28,432 nt of DNA from a bacterium UBP15_UBA6099 (GTDB taxonomy: Bacteria > UBP15 > UBA6099): assembly GCA_002435745.1 (NCBI GenBank), contig DIWT01000057.1, positions 1-28,432 of the forward strand, written 5' to 3'. Made by a program: the position numbers and the translations under genes. Below, one piece after another: positions 6,143-14,260 of the stretch. The stretch's first letter is position 1, and every line of letters starts with the position of its first letter. The notes beneath the pieces are model-generated. The model saw only the letters and a list, made by a program, of their open reading frames with translations, was not told the DNA's origin and searched no databases.

Positions 6143-8805
6143 GCGGAAAACCGACGGCAAAAGCGGCGCGCGGCCCGCGCGACGGCGCGTGGTCGGCCGC
6201 CGTCTTCCTTGCCGCGCTCGCTCTTTACGCGAGAACCGCCGCTCCCGATTTCCTGTTCGACGACAACCCTGAGTTCATTTCCAGCGCTTATCTGCTCGGC
6301 GTGTCGCACCCTCCGGGATACCCGATAATATCACTGTTCGGCAAATTGTTTGCGTATGCAGCGCCGGGCGCGGGCGGGTTCGCGGTCAACCTGCTGTCGG
6401 CGTTCGCGGCGGCGGGCGCGATAGCTCTGTCGTTCCGGCTGCTGCGCCGCATGCCCATGAGGATTGAAACCGCGCTGCTCGGCGCGGCGACGCTAGCGAC
6501 TTCCCGCCTGTTCTGGGAGCAGGCGGTTCAGGCCGAAGCTTACTCGCTGAACTTCTTCTTTATGATTCTTGCTCTGAACATCGTCTGGGGCATGGACGGA
6601 ACGCGAGGCGACGCGCGACGGTTCGCCGCTCTCGGCGCGGTGTCCGCGCTGGGGATGGTGAACCACTACAGCATGGCGCTGGCGCTGCCTGTCATCGGGC
6701 TGTTCATTCTCTGGACGCGACGCCGCTCGCTAGGATTCGTCCTCAAGTGGCTCGCTCCCGCCGCTATGGCCGCCGCCGTCGGATTCTCCGTGACGATGTA
6801 TCTGCCCGCGAGGTCCGCCGCAGGCCCGGCCATCAACTGGGACGACCAGACGACCGTCTCCGGACTCTTCAGCCACCTCAAAGGCGTAGACCGCAGAACG
6901 GAAAATCCGAGGGTGGCGTTCTCGGAAAAAATAAGGTTCGCGCGCGACTACGGATGGAGGCTGTGGAGGGAGAGGACTCCGGCGTTGTTGCTGTTGCTGC
7001 CGCTGGGCGTGGTCGCCGCGGCGTTCAGGCTCAGGGAGCGCGCAGCTCTTCTGGCCGCCCTCTGGCTGGCGCTCTTCGCGGGCTTTATCCTTCTGCTCAA
7101 CTTCATGTACGGCCCGCGCGCCTCTTACGTGGTAAAGGTGTTTCACATCGCGTCGCTTCAGTTGCTGGCGGTGTTCATAGCCATCGGAGCGGACGCCGCC
7201 GTCGGCGCGTTGCGGAAAAACAAATATTTATGGGTTCCCGCGTTCGCCGTCTTGGCGGGGATGGTCGCGTGGTCCGCCGCCGCAAGCTCTAAAACAGCAG
7301 ACGCGTCCCGCGACACTATGGCCCCCGTCTACGCCCGCAACATGCTTATCAACGCCGACAGGGACGCGATAATCTTCTCCACTCTCGAAATCGAGACGTT
7401 CCCCATATCCGCCTCGCGCGCGGTGGCCGGGATGCGGCGCGACATCGTTCTCATCGGCAGGCAGGGCGATATCTCTCAGACCGCTTTCTCATTCGGCAGA
7501 CACGACATTCCGCTGTTCGACGTCAAAGACATCTCCGACCTCGAATCGTTCGTCGTCAACCAGTCGAGCATGAAGAACAAACTCTACTTCACGAAGCGGC
7601 TGAGCGTTCAGCAGGGCGGCGCGCCGGTCCACGTCAACGGCCTCATGTACCAGTTGCTCCCGCATGAAAAGAAGATGTTGCGCTCCGACCCGTGGGACAG
7701 GATTGACACGAGCGCGATAAATCCAGACGACAAGGATTACGACCGGATAGAAAAGACTGTGGTGTCCCGCTATCTGCTGATGAGAGGGGAGCATCACATA
7801 GAGCGCGGGGACTGGCCGCGCGCGCTCGACTATCTTAAGCAGGCGGAGGAATTCAACCCGGAATCGAGGTTCCTGCGGGCCGGGCTCGGCGCGGTTTATA
7901 TGGCCGCCGGGGATTTTCTGCGGGCGGCGGAACAGTTCGAAAAGGGGCTTGAGTGCGACCCCGAAAACGTCGAGATAAGCATCGACACTCTGGCGCTGCA
8001 CAGCAACCTGTCGTTTATCTACGGCAAGTTCGGGCGGCATGAAAAATCGCTCGAGCACATGAAAACGGCAGCGCGCCTGTCACCGAAAACTCCCGTGCTC
8101 CGCGTCAACCTCGGCAAGACTTACTGGAACCGCGATATGTGGCGGGAGGCGGTGGATGAACTGGAAGCGGCGGTCTCTCTCGGAGTTGAAAACGCCGCCG
8201 TTCACGCCATTCTCGGAATATGCTATGAGAAACTCGAGATGCTGCCGGAAGCCGACATCAACTACAGGCGCTCGCTAGAGCTTAACCCGAACCTCGCGGA
8301 CACTCACCGCGACTTCGCGATTTTCAACGCGTACTCCGCCGACAACCCCGCGCTCGCCATTGAGCACTTCAATAAGTATCTGGAACTAATCCGGAAGGAT
8401 CCCGCCGCCGACTTCTCGGCCGTGCCGGACATCTACGTCAACCTCGGCCTGCTCAACCAGAAAATCGGCGACCACCGGCAGGCGGTCTCCGACCTGAGGA
8501 TGGCCGTCGAACTGAACGCGGGCGGCTCTCCGCGCAAGAGGGCCATCATCCGCACCGGGCTTGCCAGAAGCTTTGACACGCTCGGCATGAAGAAAGAGGC
8601 GGGAGCGGAATACGAAACGGGCATGGAAGGAGCGTCGGAATACCCCGAAATTTTGAAAGAGCGCGCGGCCTTCCTCGACCGCAACAATATTAATCAAGCC
8701 CTCGCCGCCGAGTTGCTTGAACGTTATCTGGAGGTTGTCCCGGACGCGCCGGACAGGATAAAGATCGAAATCGACATATCGCGCCTCAGGGCGCGGACTC
8801 GCTGA
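6139..8805 (+). CDS. DUF2723 membrane protein with C-terminal TPR repeats
   Basis: A large multi-pass protein of the GT-C-like DUF2723 family, thought to be related to protein O-mannosyltransferases. After a short basic leader come hydrophobic helices and the family signature FDDNPEFISSAYLLGVSHPPGYPI, with the acidic pair in the first loop, then VNLLSAF. About ten membrane segments extend to roughly residue 390. A soluble part of about 150 residues follows, then about seven TPR-like repeats (about 540-870) with typical Gly/Ala/Tyr spacing and Pro at repeat ends. The start chosen is the GTG at 6139, overlapping the previous stop (GTGA); ATGs at 6070 and 6109 lie deeper in the upstream gene. 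The neighbouring glycosyltransferase supports a role in surface glycosylation (inference). The sugar and acceptor are unknown. Confidence 0.85.
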   Translation: MSGKPTAKAARGPRDGAWSAAVFLAALALYARTAAPDFLFDDNPEFISSAYLLGVSHPPGYPIISLFGKLFAYAAPGAGGFAVNLLSAFAAAGAIALSFRLLRRMPMRIETALLGAATLATSRLFWEQAVQAEAYSLNFFFMILALNIVWGMDGTRGDARRFAALGAVSALGMVNHYSMALALPVIGLFILWTRRRSLGFVLKWLAPAAMAAAVGFSVTMYLPARSAAGPAINWDDQTTVSGLFSHLKGVDRRTENPRVAFSEKIRFARDYGWRLWRERTPALLLLLPLGVVAAAFRLRERAALLAALWLALFAGFILLLNFMYGPRASYVVKVFHIASLQLLAVFIAIGADAAVGALRKNKYLWVPAFAVLAGMVAWSAAASSKTADASRDTMAPVYARNMLINADRDAIIFSTLEIETFPISASRAVAGMRRDIVLIGRQGDISQTAFSFGRHDIPLFDVKDISDLESFVVNQSSMKNKLYFTKRLSVQQGGAPVHVNGLMYQLLPHEKKMLRSDPWDRIDTSAINPDDKDYDRIEKTVVSRYLLMRGEHHIERGDWPRALDYLKQAEEFNPESRFLRAGLGAVYMAAGDFLRAAEQFEKGLECDPENVEISIDTLALHSNLSFIYGKFGRHEKSLEHMKTAARLSPKTPVLRVNLGKTYWNRDMWREAVDELEAAVSLGVENAAVHAILGICYEKLEMLPEADINYRRSLELNPNLADTHRDFAIFNAYSADNPALAIEHFNKYLELIRKDPAADFSAVPDIYVNLGLLNQKIGDHRQAVSDLRMAVELNAGGSPRKRAIIRTGLARSFDTLGMKKEAGAEYETGMEGASEYPEILKERAAFLDRNNINQALAAELLERYLEVVPDAPDRIKIEIDISRLRARTR

Positions 8806-8819
8806 CAGGCGGAGCGGAA

Positions 8820-9053
8820 ATGTTGTTTTTCAGAAAAAAAACTCTAGCGGACTCGATAGTCGAGGGCAGCTTCGACGACAGGACGCTCGCGAAACGAATG
8901 AAGGAATGGATGCTTAAGGGCAGCCCCGGAGTGGCCCGCCGCGCTGTCGAACTCTACGAAAAACAGCCTCCGGCAAAACGCGAAGCGCTGGCGGCTGGCG
9001 GCCTCTCCGCAGACTTCGTGAACAAACAGAAAAAACGTCTGAATATGAAATGA
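8820..9053 (+). CDS. Small basic hypothetical protein
   Basis: A 77-residue soluble protein with strong host-like codon use. It starts with MLFFRKKTLADSIVEGSF and is rich in Lys, Arg and Ala with helical character; no motif recognised. It has its own ribosome site (GGAG about 5 bases before the ATG) 14 bases after the TPR gene. Its stop overlaps the ATG of the next gene (ATGA), so it sits tightly within the operon. This placement argues that it is a real gene and perhaps an accessory of the glycosylation genes. Confidence 0.75.
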   Translation: MLFFRKKTLADSIVEGSFDDRTLAKRMKEWMLKGSPGVARRAVELYEKQPPAKREALAAGGLSADFVNKQKKRLNMK

Positions 9054-10021
9054 CGCGCCGAAGCGCGCGCGCGATTCCGATGCCGATTGACATCTCAATA
9101 ACCATAGCTAACCACAACGGCAGGGACATGCTGGACAGATGTCTGCGCTCGATTTACGCCGCCCCGCCGGCCCGCGCTTCCTTCGAAGTTATCGTGGTGG
9201 ACAACGCGTCTCGCGACGGAAGCGCCGAGATGGCGCGCCGGAAATATCCTTCGGCCGCGCTTATCGAAAACGACGCTCCTTTGGGGTTCGCCGCCAATCA
9301 GAACAAATCTATGAGCGCGGCGTCGGGCGAGTTCTTCCTTCTTCTCAACAACGACGCGGAACTTCCGCCGGGAGCGCTGGACGCGATGGCGGACTTCATG
9401 CGCTCCAATCCTCGCGCGGGGCTTGCCGGGCCGAGGCTCCTCAACCCGGACGGCTCGGTTCAGGAGTCCTGCTTCCGCGCGCCCACTCTGAGCGTGCTGC
9501 TGTGGGACGCTTTTTTCATCAGCTCGATATTTCCCGCCAGCGAAACATTCGGAGGCTTCAAGCAGTGGGCGCACGACGCCGCGCGCCGCGTCCCCTCTCT
9601 TTCAGGAGCCTGCCTGATGGCCCGCCGCTCCGCCGTCGCAGACGTCGGCCCTCTCGACGAGCGCTTTTTTATGTATTTCGAGGACCATGACTGGTGTCTG
9701 CGCTTCAGGCGCGCCGGATGGGAAGTCTGGTTCGCTCCAGTCGCCGACGTTCTCCACATCGGCGGAGGAAGCGAAGGACTCCTCGGCCACGACAAAATGG
9801 ACAGGTTTTATTCCTCGCTGCTTTTTTTCTACCGGAAACATTACGGCGCGCCCGCCGCCGCCGCCGCGGCATTGTTGAACATGACAGGCGCAGCGTTTCG
9901 CGTCGCCGCGTTCACAGCCGCCGCCCTGATTACTCCATCCCGCCGGGCATCCCTCTCCGTCCGCGCTTCCCTCTACAGACGATTGATCTCATGGCATCTG
10001 CGCCGCAAGAACGCGCCTTAA
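9050..10021 (+). CDS. Family 2 glycosyltransferase (rhamnosyltransferase-like)
   Basis: A cytoplasmic or membrane-associated GT-A transferase using a nucleotide sugar. The N-terminal fold reads ISITIANHNGRDMLDRCL, then VIVVDNASRDGS, LIENDAPLGFAANQN, and the DxD-region LLLNNDAELPPGAL. Later motifs are GPRLLNPDGS, SGACLMARR and the acceptor-side FFMYFEDHDWCLRFRRAGW, characteristic of the WbbL/rhamnosyltransferase-like group. A hydrophobic stretch near the C-terminus (about 265-295) may bind the membrane. The ATG at 9050 overlaps the previous stop; an internal ATG at 9080 lies closer to the conserved start. Last gene of the operon beginning at 5006; it converges with a radical SAM gene 33 bases away, with no obvious terminator between. 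Confidence 0.9.
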   Translation: MTRRSARAIPMPIDISITIANHNGRDMLDRCLRSIYAAPPARASFEVIVVDNASRDGSAEMARRKYPSAALIENDAPLGFAANQNKSMSAASGEFFLLLNNDAELPPGALDAMADFMRSNPRAGLAGPRLLNPDGSVQESCFRAPTLSVLLWDAFFISSIFPASETFGGFKQWAHDAARRVPSLSGACLMARRSAVADVGPLDERFFMYFEDHDWCLRFRRAGWEVWFAPVADVLHIGGGSEGLLGHDKMDRFYSSLLFFYRKHYGAPAAAAAALLNMTGAAFRVAAFTAAALITPSRRASLSVRASLYRRLISWHLRRKNAP

Positions 10022-10054
10022 GACAAACATGACATGCGACAAATAACTTGCCGC

Positions 10055-11491
10055 TCAGCGATTCTTTTTGCCTAAGAAGGAGGAGAGCGTCGCGGATAGT
10101 ATCCATCCGGCGGCGAAGATGTAGGATTTCACTTGTTCGAGGGAGTTGACGCGCTTGAGAGCGCGCAGGATGTACGACGGACGCAGATAGAAGCGAGTGT
10201 ACGCGCGGGAGATGATTTTCTTCAGTTCGTCCGCTCCCACATCTCCTTGAGTGAAGAGCGGTTCTTTGTCGCAGTACGCCGACCAGTCGTTCCAGCGGGC
10301 GGAGTCCACCCGGCAGCCGGGATCGTTCTCGACTATTTCTCTGAGCCGCGTTCCTATGTAGGGCAGAGCCATCGTGAAGTTCGCCATAGCGAGCGGAAGC
10401 GACAGGGCGAAACGCGTTGTCTCCTCCATCGTCTCGCGTGTGTCGCCGTGCAGGTTGAATATGAAATAGCCGCGGCTTTCGATTCCCGCCCGGCGGGCAA
10501 GCTCGACGGCGTTCCGGACTTGTTCAAGAGTTATTCCTTTTCCGCACCTTTTCAGAACTTCGGCGTTGCCGGACTCGATGCCGTACCCGATGGAGTAGCA
10601 GCCGGCGCGGCGCATGAGCGTCAGCAATTCGGCGTCCACGCGGTCCACTCTCGAATTGCACCTCCACGGCAGCGGCTTTTTTTCTTCCAGCATCTTTTCG
10701 CACAGGGAAAGCGCCCGGTCGCGGTCAAGCGTAAACGTGTCGTCGAAGAAAGCGACCTCTCCCGCGCCGTGCTTGGCCCTAAGCTCCGCGATGTCTGCCA
10801 TGACTCTGCCGACGCTCATGAAACGGCAGCGCGGCCCCCACAGTTTTTTAAAGCAGAACGAGCAGTCGTATGGGCATCCCCTGCTGGTTATCATGTTGAT
10901 CGAAGGGAAATAAAGCGACGCGGCTCCGGGCTGCGCGTACTTTTTGATGTCGAAAAGATGCAGCGCGGGCGGCGGGAGCGTGTCGAGGTCTTCAACCGGC
11001 GGCTGAGGGGCGGTCGTGACAATTTTCCCGCCGCGCCTGAACGCGATTCCTTTCCCCGCTTCGAACGATTCACTGCGGGCGACGGCGCGGGCAAGCTCGA
11101 CGACGGTGATTTCTCCTTCTCCAAATGCCGCGACGTCCGCGTCGCATTCATCTAGGACAGCCGGGCCGAGAGCGGTCGGGTGCGGGCCGCCCACGACCAC
11201 CGTAGAGCCGGGCGACGCCTCGCGCGCCTTCCCTATTATGTCGTATGCCGAATGCGCGGATAGCGTGAACACCGAAAGCCCGATCATCCCGAATCCGCCG
11301 CGCAATACTTCCCGCAGACGCGAGTCGGTGTTGCCGGGAATCTGGAAGTCGAACGCCTCAACCTTGAATCCGCCGCGTTCGAGCGCGGAACCAAGGTGCG
11401 CCACTCCGAGAGGGATGCCGGAGCCGATGGCGTTTTTATAGTCGCGCGAATACTTGTCGCTCGGAGGCGGGAATATCAGCAGAACTTTCAT
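10055..11491 (-). CDS. B12-binding-domain radical SAM protein
   Basis: An iron-sulfur enzyme that cleaves S-adenosylmethionine, with an N-terminal cobalamin-binding-type Rossmann domain. MKVLLIFPPPSDKYS opens the domain, followed by GIPLGVAHLGSALERGGF and VVVGGPHPTALG; the DxHxxG cobalamin motif is not evident, as is common in this class. The radical SAM cluster motif is RGCPYDCSFC (Cys at about 206, 210 and 213). FFDDTF and SIGYGIESGN are further core motifs. I chose the ATG at 11491 because the family usually begins at MKVLLI; an ATG at 11536 adds 15 residues and has GGAGG about 14 bases upstream. Relatives modify hopanoids, lipids, antibiotics or bacteriochlorophyll; the substrate here is unknown. 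Adjacent to surface-glycan genes but transcribed toward them. Confidence 0.85.
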   Translation of the reverse strand: MKVLLIFPPPSDKYSRDYKNAIGSGIPLGVAHLGSALERGGFKVEAFDFQIPGNTDSRLREVLRGGFGMIGLSVFTLSAHSAYDIIGKAREASPGSTVVVGGPHPTALGPAVLDECDADVAAFGEGEITVVELARAVARSESFEAGKGIAFRRGGKIVTTAPQPPVEDLDTLPPPALHLFDIKKYAQPGAASLYFPSINMITSRGCPYDCSFCFKKLWGPRCRFMSVGRVMADIAELRAKHGAGEVAFFDDTFTLDRDRALSLCEKMLEEKKPLPWRCNSRVDRVDAELLTLMRRAGCYSIGYGIESGNAEVLKRCGKGITLEQVRNAVELARRAGIESRGYFIFNLHGDTRETMEETTRFALSLPLAMANFTMALPYIGTRLREIVENDPGCRVDSARWNDWSAYCDKEPLFTQGDVGADELKKIISRAYTRFYLRPSYILRALKRVNSLEQVKSYIFAAGWILSATLSSFLGKKNR

Positions 11492-11613
11492 GGGGCTGGC
11501 GTCCCGCGCCTGCGAACCGGCATCGTAGGATTTCATTTTGATTCAGAGAGCCTCCGCCTCTAATTCTAACCGGATTCAAATCATTGAGAAAGACTTCGTC
11601 CGTTACTACTTGA

Positions 11614-11863
11614 TTAAGGGAAAACTTTTGAAAAAGTTTTCCCTTAAAATCCCTTTCAAAATCTTTCATGCTAGCGCCAAAGGCAGAGCTTCGCCTCCGC
11701 CTTTGGCGCGTGTCATGTGAAAAGATATTGGCAGAGTTTTCTATGAGAATCTTCTTCATGAACATTTTCACAGAAGCGACGGGACGAGACGCGTTAGCGT
11801 CGCGTCCCGTCGCGCAAGGAAAAGTTTGAAGGATTTTCAAGGAAACTTTTCAAAGTTTCCTTG
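11614..11863 (-). repeat. Multi-hairpin dispersed repeat, copy 2 (inverted)
   Basis: The reverse complement of the element at 2288-2541. Positions 11614-11846 match copy 1 at 213 of 233 bases with no gaps. All four inverted repeats are kept: 11614-11647 (perfect 16-bp arms, loop GA), 11674-11709 (arms GCGCCAAAGGC/GCCTTTGGCGC), 11776-11813 (one mismatch in the GC-rich arms) and 11838-11863 (perfect 12-bp arms CAAGGAAACTTT/AAAGTTTCCTTG). It lies upstream of the radical SAM gene in non-coding DNA. Confidence 0.85.
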
Positions 11864-11979
11864 AACCGCCGGAGGCATCTCATTTGCATTTATTTATAAA
11901 TGATTTTACATGGGGCGTTGGGAGAGGAAGCGCGACAGCGATTCGCTCCAGACGACCAGTGAAATGTTTTGAAGAGATT

Positions 11980-12013
11980 CCAAAGAGAAACTTTTTCAAA
12001 AGTTTCTCTTTGG
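11980..12013. repeat. Isolated 16-bp-arm hairpin related to the multi-hairpin repeat
   Basis: Perfect arms CCAAAGAGAAACTTTT/AAAAGTTTCTCTTTGG with loop TC. The left arm is identical to the left flank of hairpin A in copy 1 (from 2288), while copy 2 has a different outer sequence there. It looks like a solo or partial member of the same repeat family. Confidence 0.7.
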
Positions 12014-12224
12014 TCTTAGATTGGTTTTTGAATTGGATTAAAAGAGGGATAAAGACAAAGAGCAAAAGCCAAAATGGACAAAGATATTTAAAAGTGCGCA
12101 ATTGTTTGCGAAGCGCGCCGAAATTACATATACGCGCATATACTCGCAACGCCTTCGCATTTTTTTGTCGCCTCTTTTCTGCGGACTTCGCAACAGGGTG
12201 CCGGGGGAGTTTATGATCGTGGGT

Positions 12225-12281
12225 AATGTTGAAAACTTTGTGAAAATGTGAATAAATCAGGATGTTAAATGTTGAAAACTT
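12225..12281 (+). repeat. Pair of 14-bp direct repeats around a DnaA-box-like site
   Basis: AATGTTGAAAACTT occurs exactly at 12225-12238 and 12268-12281. Between them TGTGAATAA (12247-12255) is the complement of TTATTCACA, which fits the TTATNCACA DnaA-box form. Only this one box is convincing, so function is open. Confidence 0.5.
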
Positions 12282-12501
12282 ATTGATAACACGAAAAAGT
12301 CATAATGTGTACAAACCCTTGCCTATATTTGCGTATATTTATATTTTTGCATTTATGGACTTTTTTCCTTTTTTAATTTATCATTGTTTTCGTCAATTCT
12401 TATCCGCGTTAAACAGGATTTCTACAAGTGAAATCCCGGTTGTCAGCATTCACAGTGAACCAACTGAAAACGCGGAAAAATAATGTGCGGAGGAATCCGT
12501 C

Positions 12502-13893
12502 ATGACGGCCATGAATGGAATAAGTGGATTTATTACAGCGCGGATTCGGGCAGGGGCGACATTGAGGATTTTTGCGGTAGCGCTGGCGGCTCTGGCGATG
12601 CTGGCGGGAGCCGGATGTTCGTCTAAACCGGCCGCAGACAAGTCCGCCGCGCCCGCAGGCAAACTGATTGTCATATCCCCGCACTGGGAGGGCATTCGGG
12701 CTGAGTTCGACAGAGGGTTCAGCGAGTGGCTGGCTGCAAACAAGCTGCCGGACGTCAAGATAACATGGCTTGATCAGGGCGGGACGTCTGACGATATGAA
12801 GTTTATCCGCGCGGGTTTTTCTAGAAGTCCGCAAGGGATAGACGTGGACGTGTTTTACGGGGGCGGGCTTGACCCTTACATTGAGCTTGCGGACGCTGGG
12901 CTGCTGGAGCCGTTCCGTCTGCCGGACAAGGAGTTGGCGAGGATACCCCCGGAACTGAACGGCATGCCGTTGTACGACAAGCAGTTCAGGTGGCACGGCG
13001 CGTCTCTTGCCGGTTTCGGGATTCTCTATAACAAGAAGCTGTTGGAGATGTACGGCCTAGAGACTCCGGACAGTTGGGAAGATCTGGCGTCCCCGAAGTT
13101 CATGGATATGGTGGGGTCGAGCGATCCCCGGCACAGCGGCAGCGTTCACATGATGTACGAGATAATCCTTCAGGCGAGCGGATGGGATAAGGGTTGGGAC
13201 ATCCTGACGCGCATAGGCGGCAACGTTAGAAATTTTCCGAAGAGTTCGGGACAGATAGGCAAGGATCTGGCGACGGGGGAAGTGGCTGCGGGGCTGTCTA
13301 TAGACACTTACGCGTTTTCCGCCATCGAGCAAGCCGGGGCGGATCTGCTGGGGTTTGTTCTTCCCGCGCGGGCGACGGTGATAACGCCCGACCCGGTGGC
13401 GATACTCAAAGGCGCGCCGAATTTGGACAACGCCCGTTTGTTCATCCGCTTCTGCGTCAGCCCCGAAGGGCAGAAGCTGTGGATGCTCAGGAAGGGCGTT
13501 CCGGGCGGCCCGACGGAGTTCTCTCTCAATAAGATGTCCATCCTACCGGAGCTTTACCCGGAAGGTTTCGAGAAGACGACCAATGTTACGGCTAATCCGT
13601 TCGCGATGGAAAGCGGATTCGTTTACGATTTTGAGAAAGGCGCGGCGAGGTGGGAGTTGTTAAACGACATGGTGGGCGCGCTGATAATCGACACGCACGC
13701 CGATCTGGCGTCCGGCTGGAAGAAGGCCGCCGGGCCGGGAAAGACTCCGCCTGCGGCGGCATTCGCGCCTCCGGTGTCCGAAGCGCGCGCGCTTGAACTG
13801 GCCCGGACCGCTTGGAACGACCCCGTCGAGCGCAACAAGGTCGCCACTTCGTGGTTTGCCTACGCGCGGAGCAGATATAAAGGATTGAAATAG
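12502..13893 (+). CDS. Substrate-binding lipoprotein, iron(III)-type ABC family
   Basis: A 463-residue periplasmic solute-binding protein. The signal sequence has a long hydrophobic segment ending LAALAMLAGAGCSSK, a plausible lipobox with Cys near residue 39. The mature part starts KLIVISPHWEGIRAEF and contains DVDVFYGGGLDPYIELADAGLLEPF, FGILYNKKLLEMYGLETPDSWEDLASPKF and DPVAILKGAPNLDNARLFI, the layout of the FbpA/AfuA-like family 1 binding proteins. The ATG at 12502 has GGAGG about 9 bases upstream. It is longer than typical iron-binding proteins (about 330-350), with about 80 extra C-terminal residues. No permease or ATPase gene is nearby, so the partner transporter must lie elsewhere. The ligand cannot be named from sequence alone. 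Confidence 0.85.
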   Translation: MTAMNGISGFITARIRAGATLRIFAVALAALAMLAGAGCSSKPAADKSAAPAGKLIVISPHWEGIRAEFDRGFSEWLAANKLPDVKITWLDQGGTSDDMKFIRAGFSRSPQGIDVDVFYGGGLDPYIELADAGLLEPFRLPDKELARIPPELNGMPLYDKQFRWHGASLAGFGILYNKKLLEMYGLETPDSWEDLASPKFMDMVGSSDPRHSGSVHMMYEIILQASGWDKGWDILTRIGGNVRNFPKSSGQIGKDLATGEVAAGLSIDTYAFSAIEQAGADLLGFVLPARATVITPDPVAILKGAPNLDNARLFIRFCVSPEGQKLWMLRKGVPGGPTEFSLNKMSILPELYPEGFEKTTNVTANPFAMESGFVYDFEKGAARWELLNDMVGALIIDTHADLASGWKKAAGPGKTPPAAAFAPPVSEARALELARTAWNDPVERNKVATSWFAYARSRYKGLK

Positions 13894-13958
13894 CGCCGGG
13901 CGCGTCGCGTAGCGACATTCTAACTAAAGACGATTTTATTCGTTCTTCAAATTCGGGT

Positions 13959-14030
13959 TGGGCGCAGACGGATTTGAACCGCCGACCCCTTGCTTGTAAG
14001 GCAAGCGCTCTTCCGCTGAGCTATACGCCC
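13959..14030 (-). tRNA. tRNA-Val (anticodon TAC)
   Basis: On the minus strand the sequence folds as a full cloverleaf. The acceptor stem is GGGCGTA/TGCGCCC with one G-T pair, followed by discriminator A. The D arm is GCTC/GAGC. The anticodon stem is CTTGC/GCAAG with loop CTTACAA, placing TAC at 34-36. The T arm contains GGTTCAAATCC. TAC reads GUA and related valine codons. CCA is not encoded. It stands alone between two plus-strand genes, with no other tRNA nearby. Confidence 0.95.
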
Positions 14031-14260
14031 TTGAACTATCTTGTTCCGCCGGGGGGTGGCGCGGCGAAAATGTCATCCCGGATCTTTCGAGAAAAATCCG
14101 GCCCAGTGATTTTCATTTCCTGCTGAGGTTTTGTCAAGCGCGCGCCGCAGAGAGGGCCGCGCGGTTTTAGTCCGTAAACTGGACACCCGCGGGATTGTTT
14201 ATAATAATTTCACGGAAAAGACATCGCGCCGGGGCGGTCTGCCGGCGGCGGGAGGGCAAT

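Larger units (their letters stand above)
11864..12501. other. Intergenic AT-rich region
   Basis: About 640 bases with no supportable gene. It contains an isolated hairpin related to the multi-hairpin repeat (11980-12013), a small palindrome near 11887-11902 (arms CATTTAT/ATAAATG), two direct repeats of AATGTTGAAAACTT, a single consensus-type DnaA box (TGTGAATAA at 12247-12255) and a very AT-rich block at about 12315-12400. Short open frames here have no ribosome sites and no coding character. Confidence 0.55.

Noticed and set aside
12160..12175. Terminator ending in a run of T
   Set aside because: The only matching arms (TGCGAAG/CTTCGCA) are about 40 bases apart and no gene ends just upstream.
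11880..12483. Small open frames on both strands in the AT-rich gap
   Set aside because: They run through hairpins, lack ribosome sites and show no recognisable protein features.
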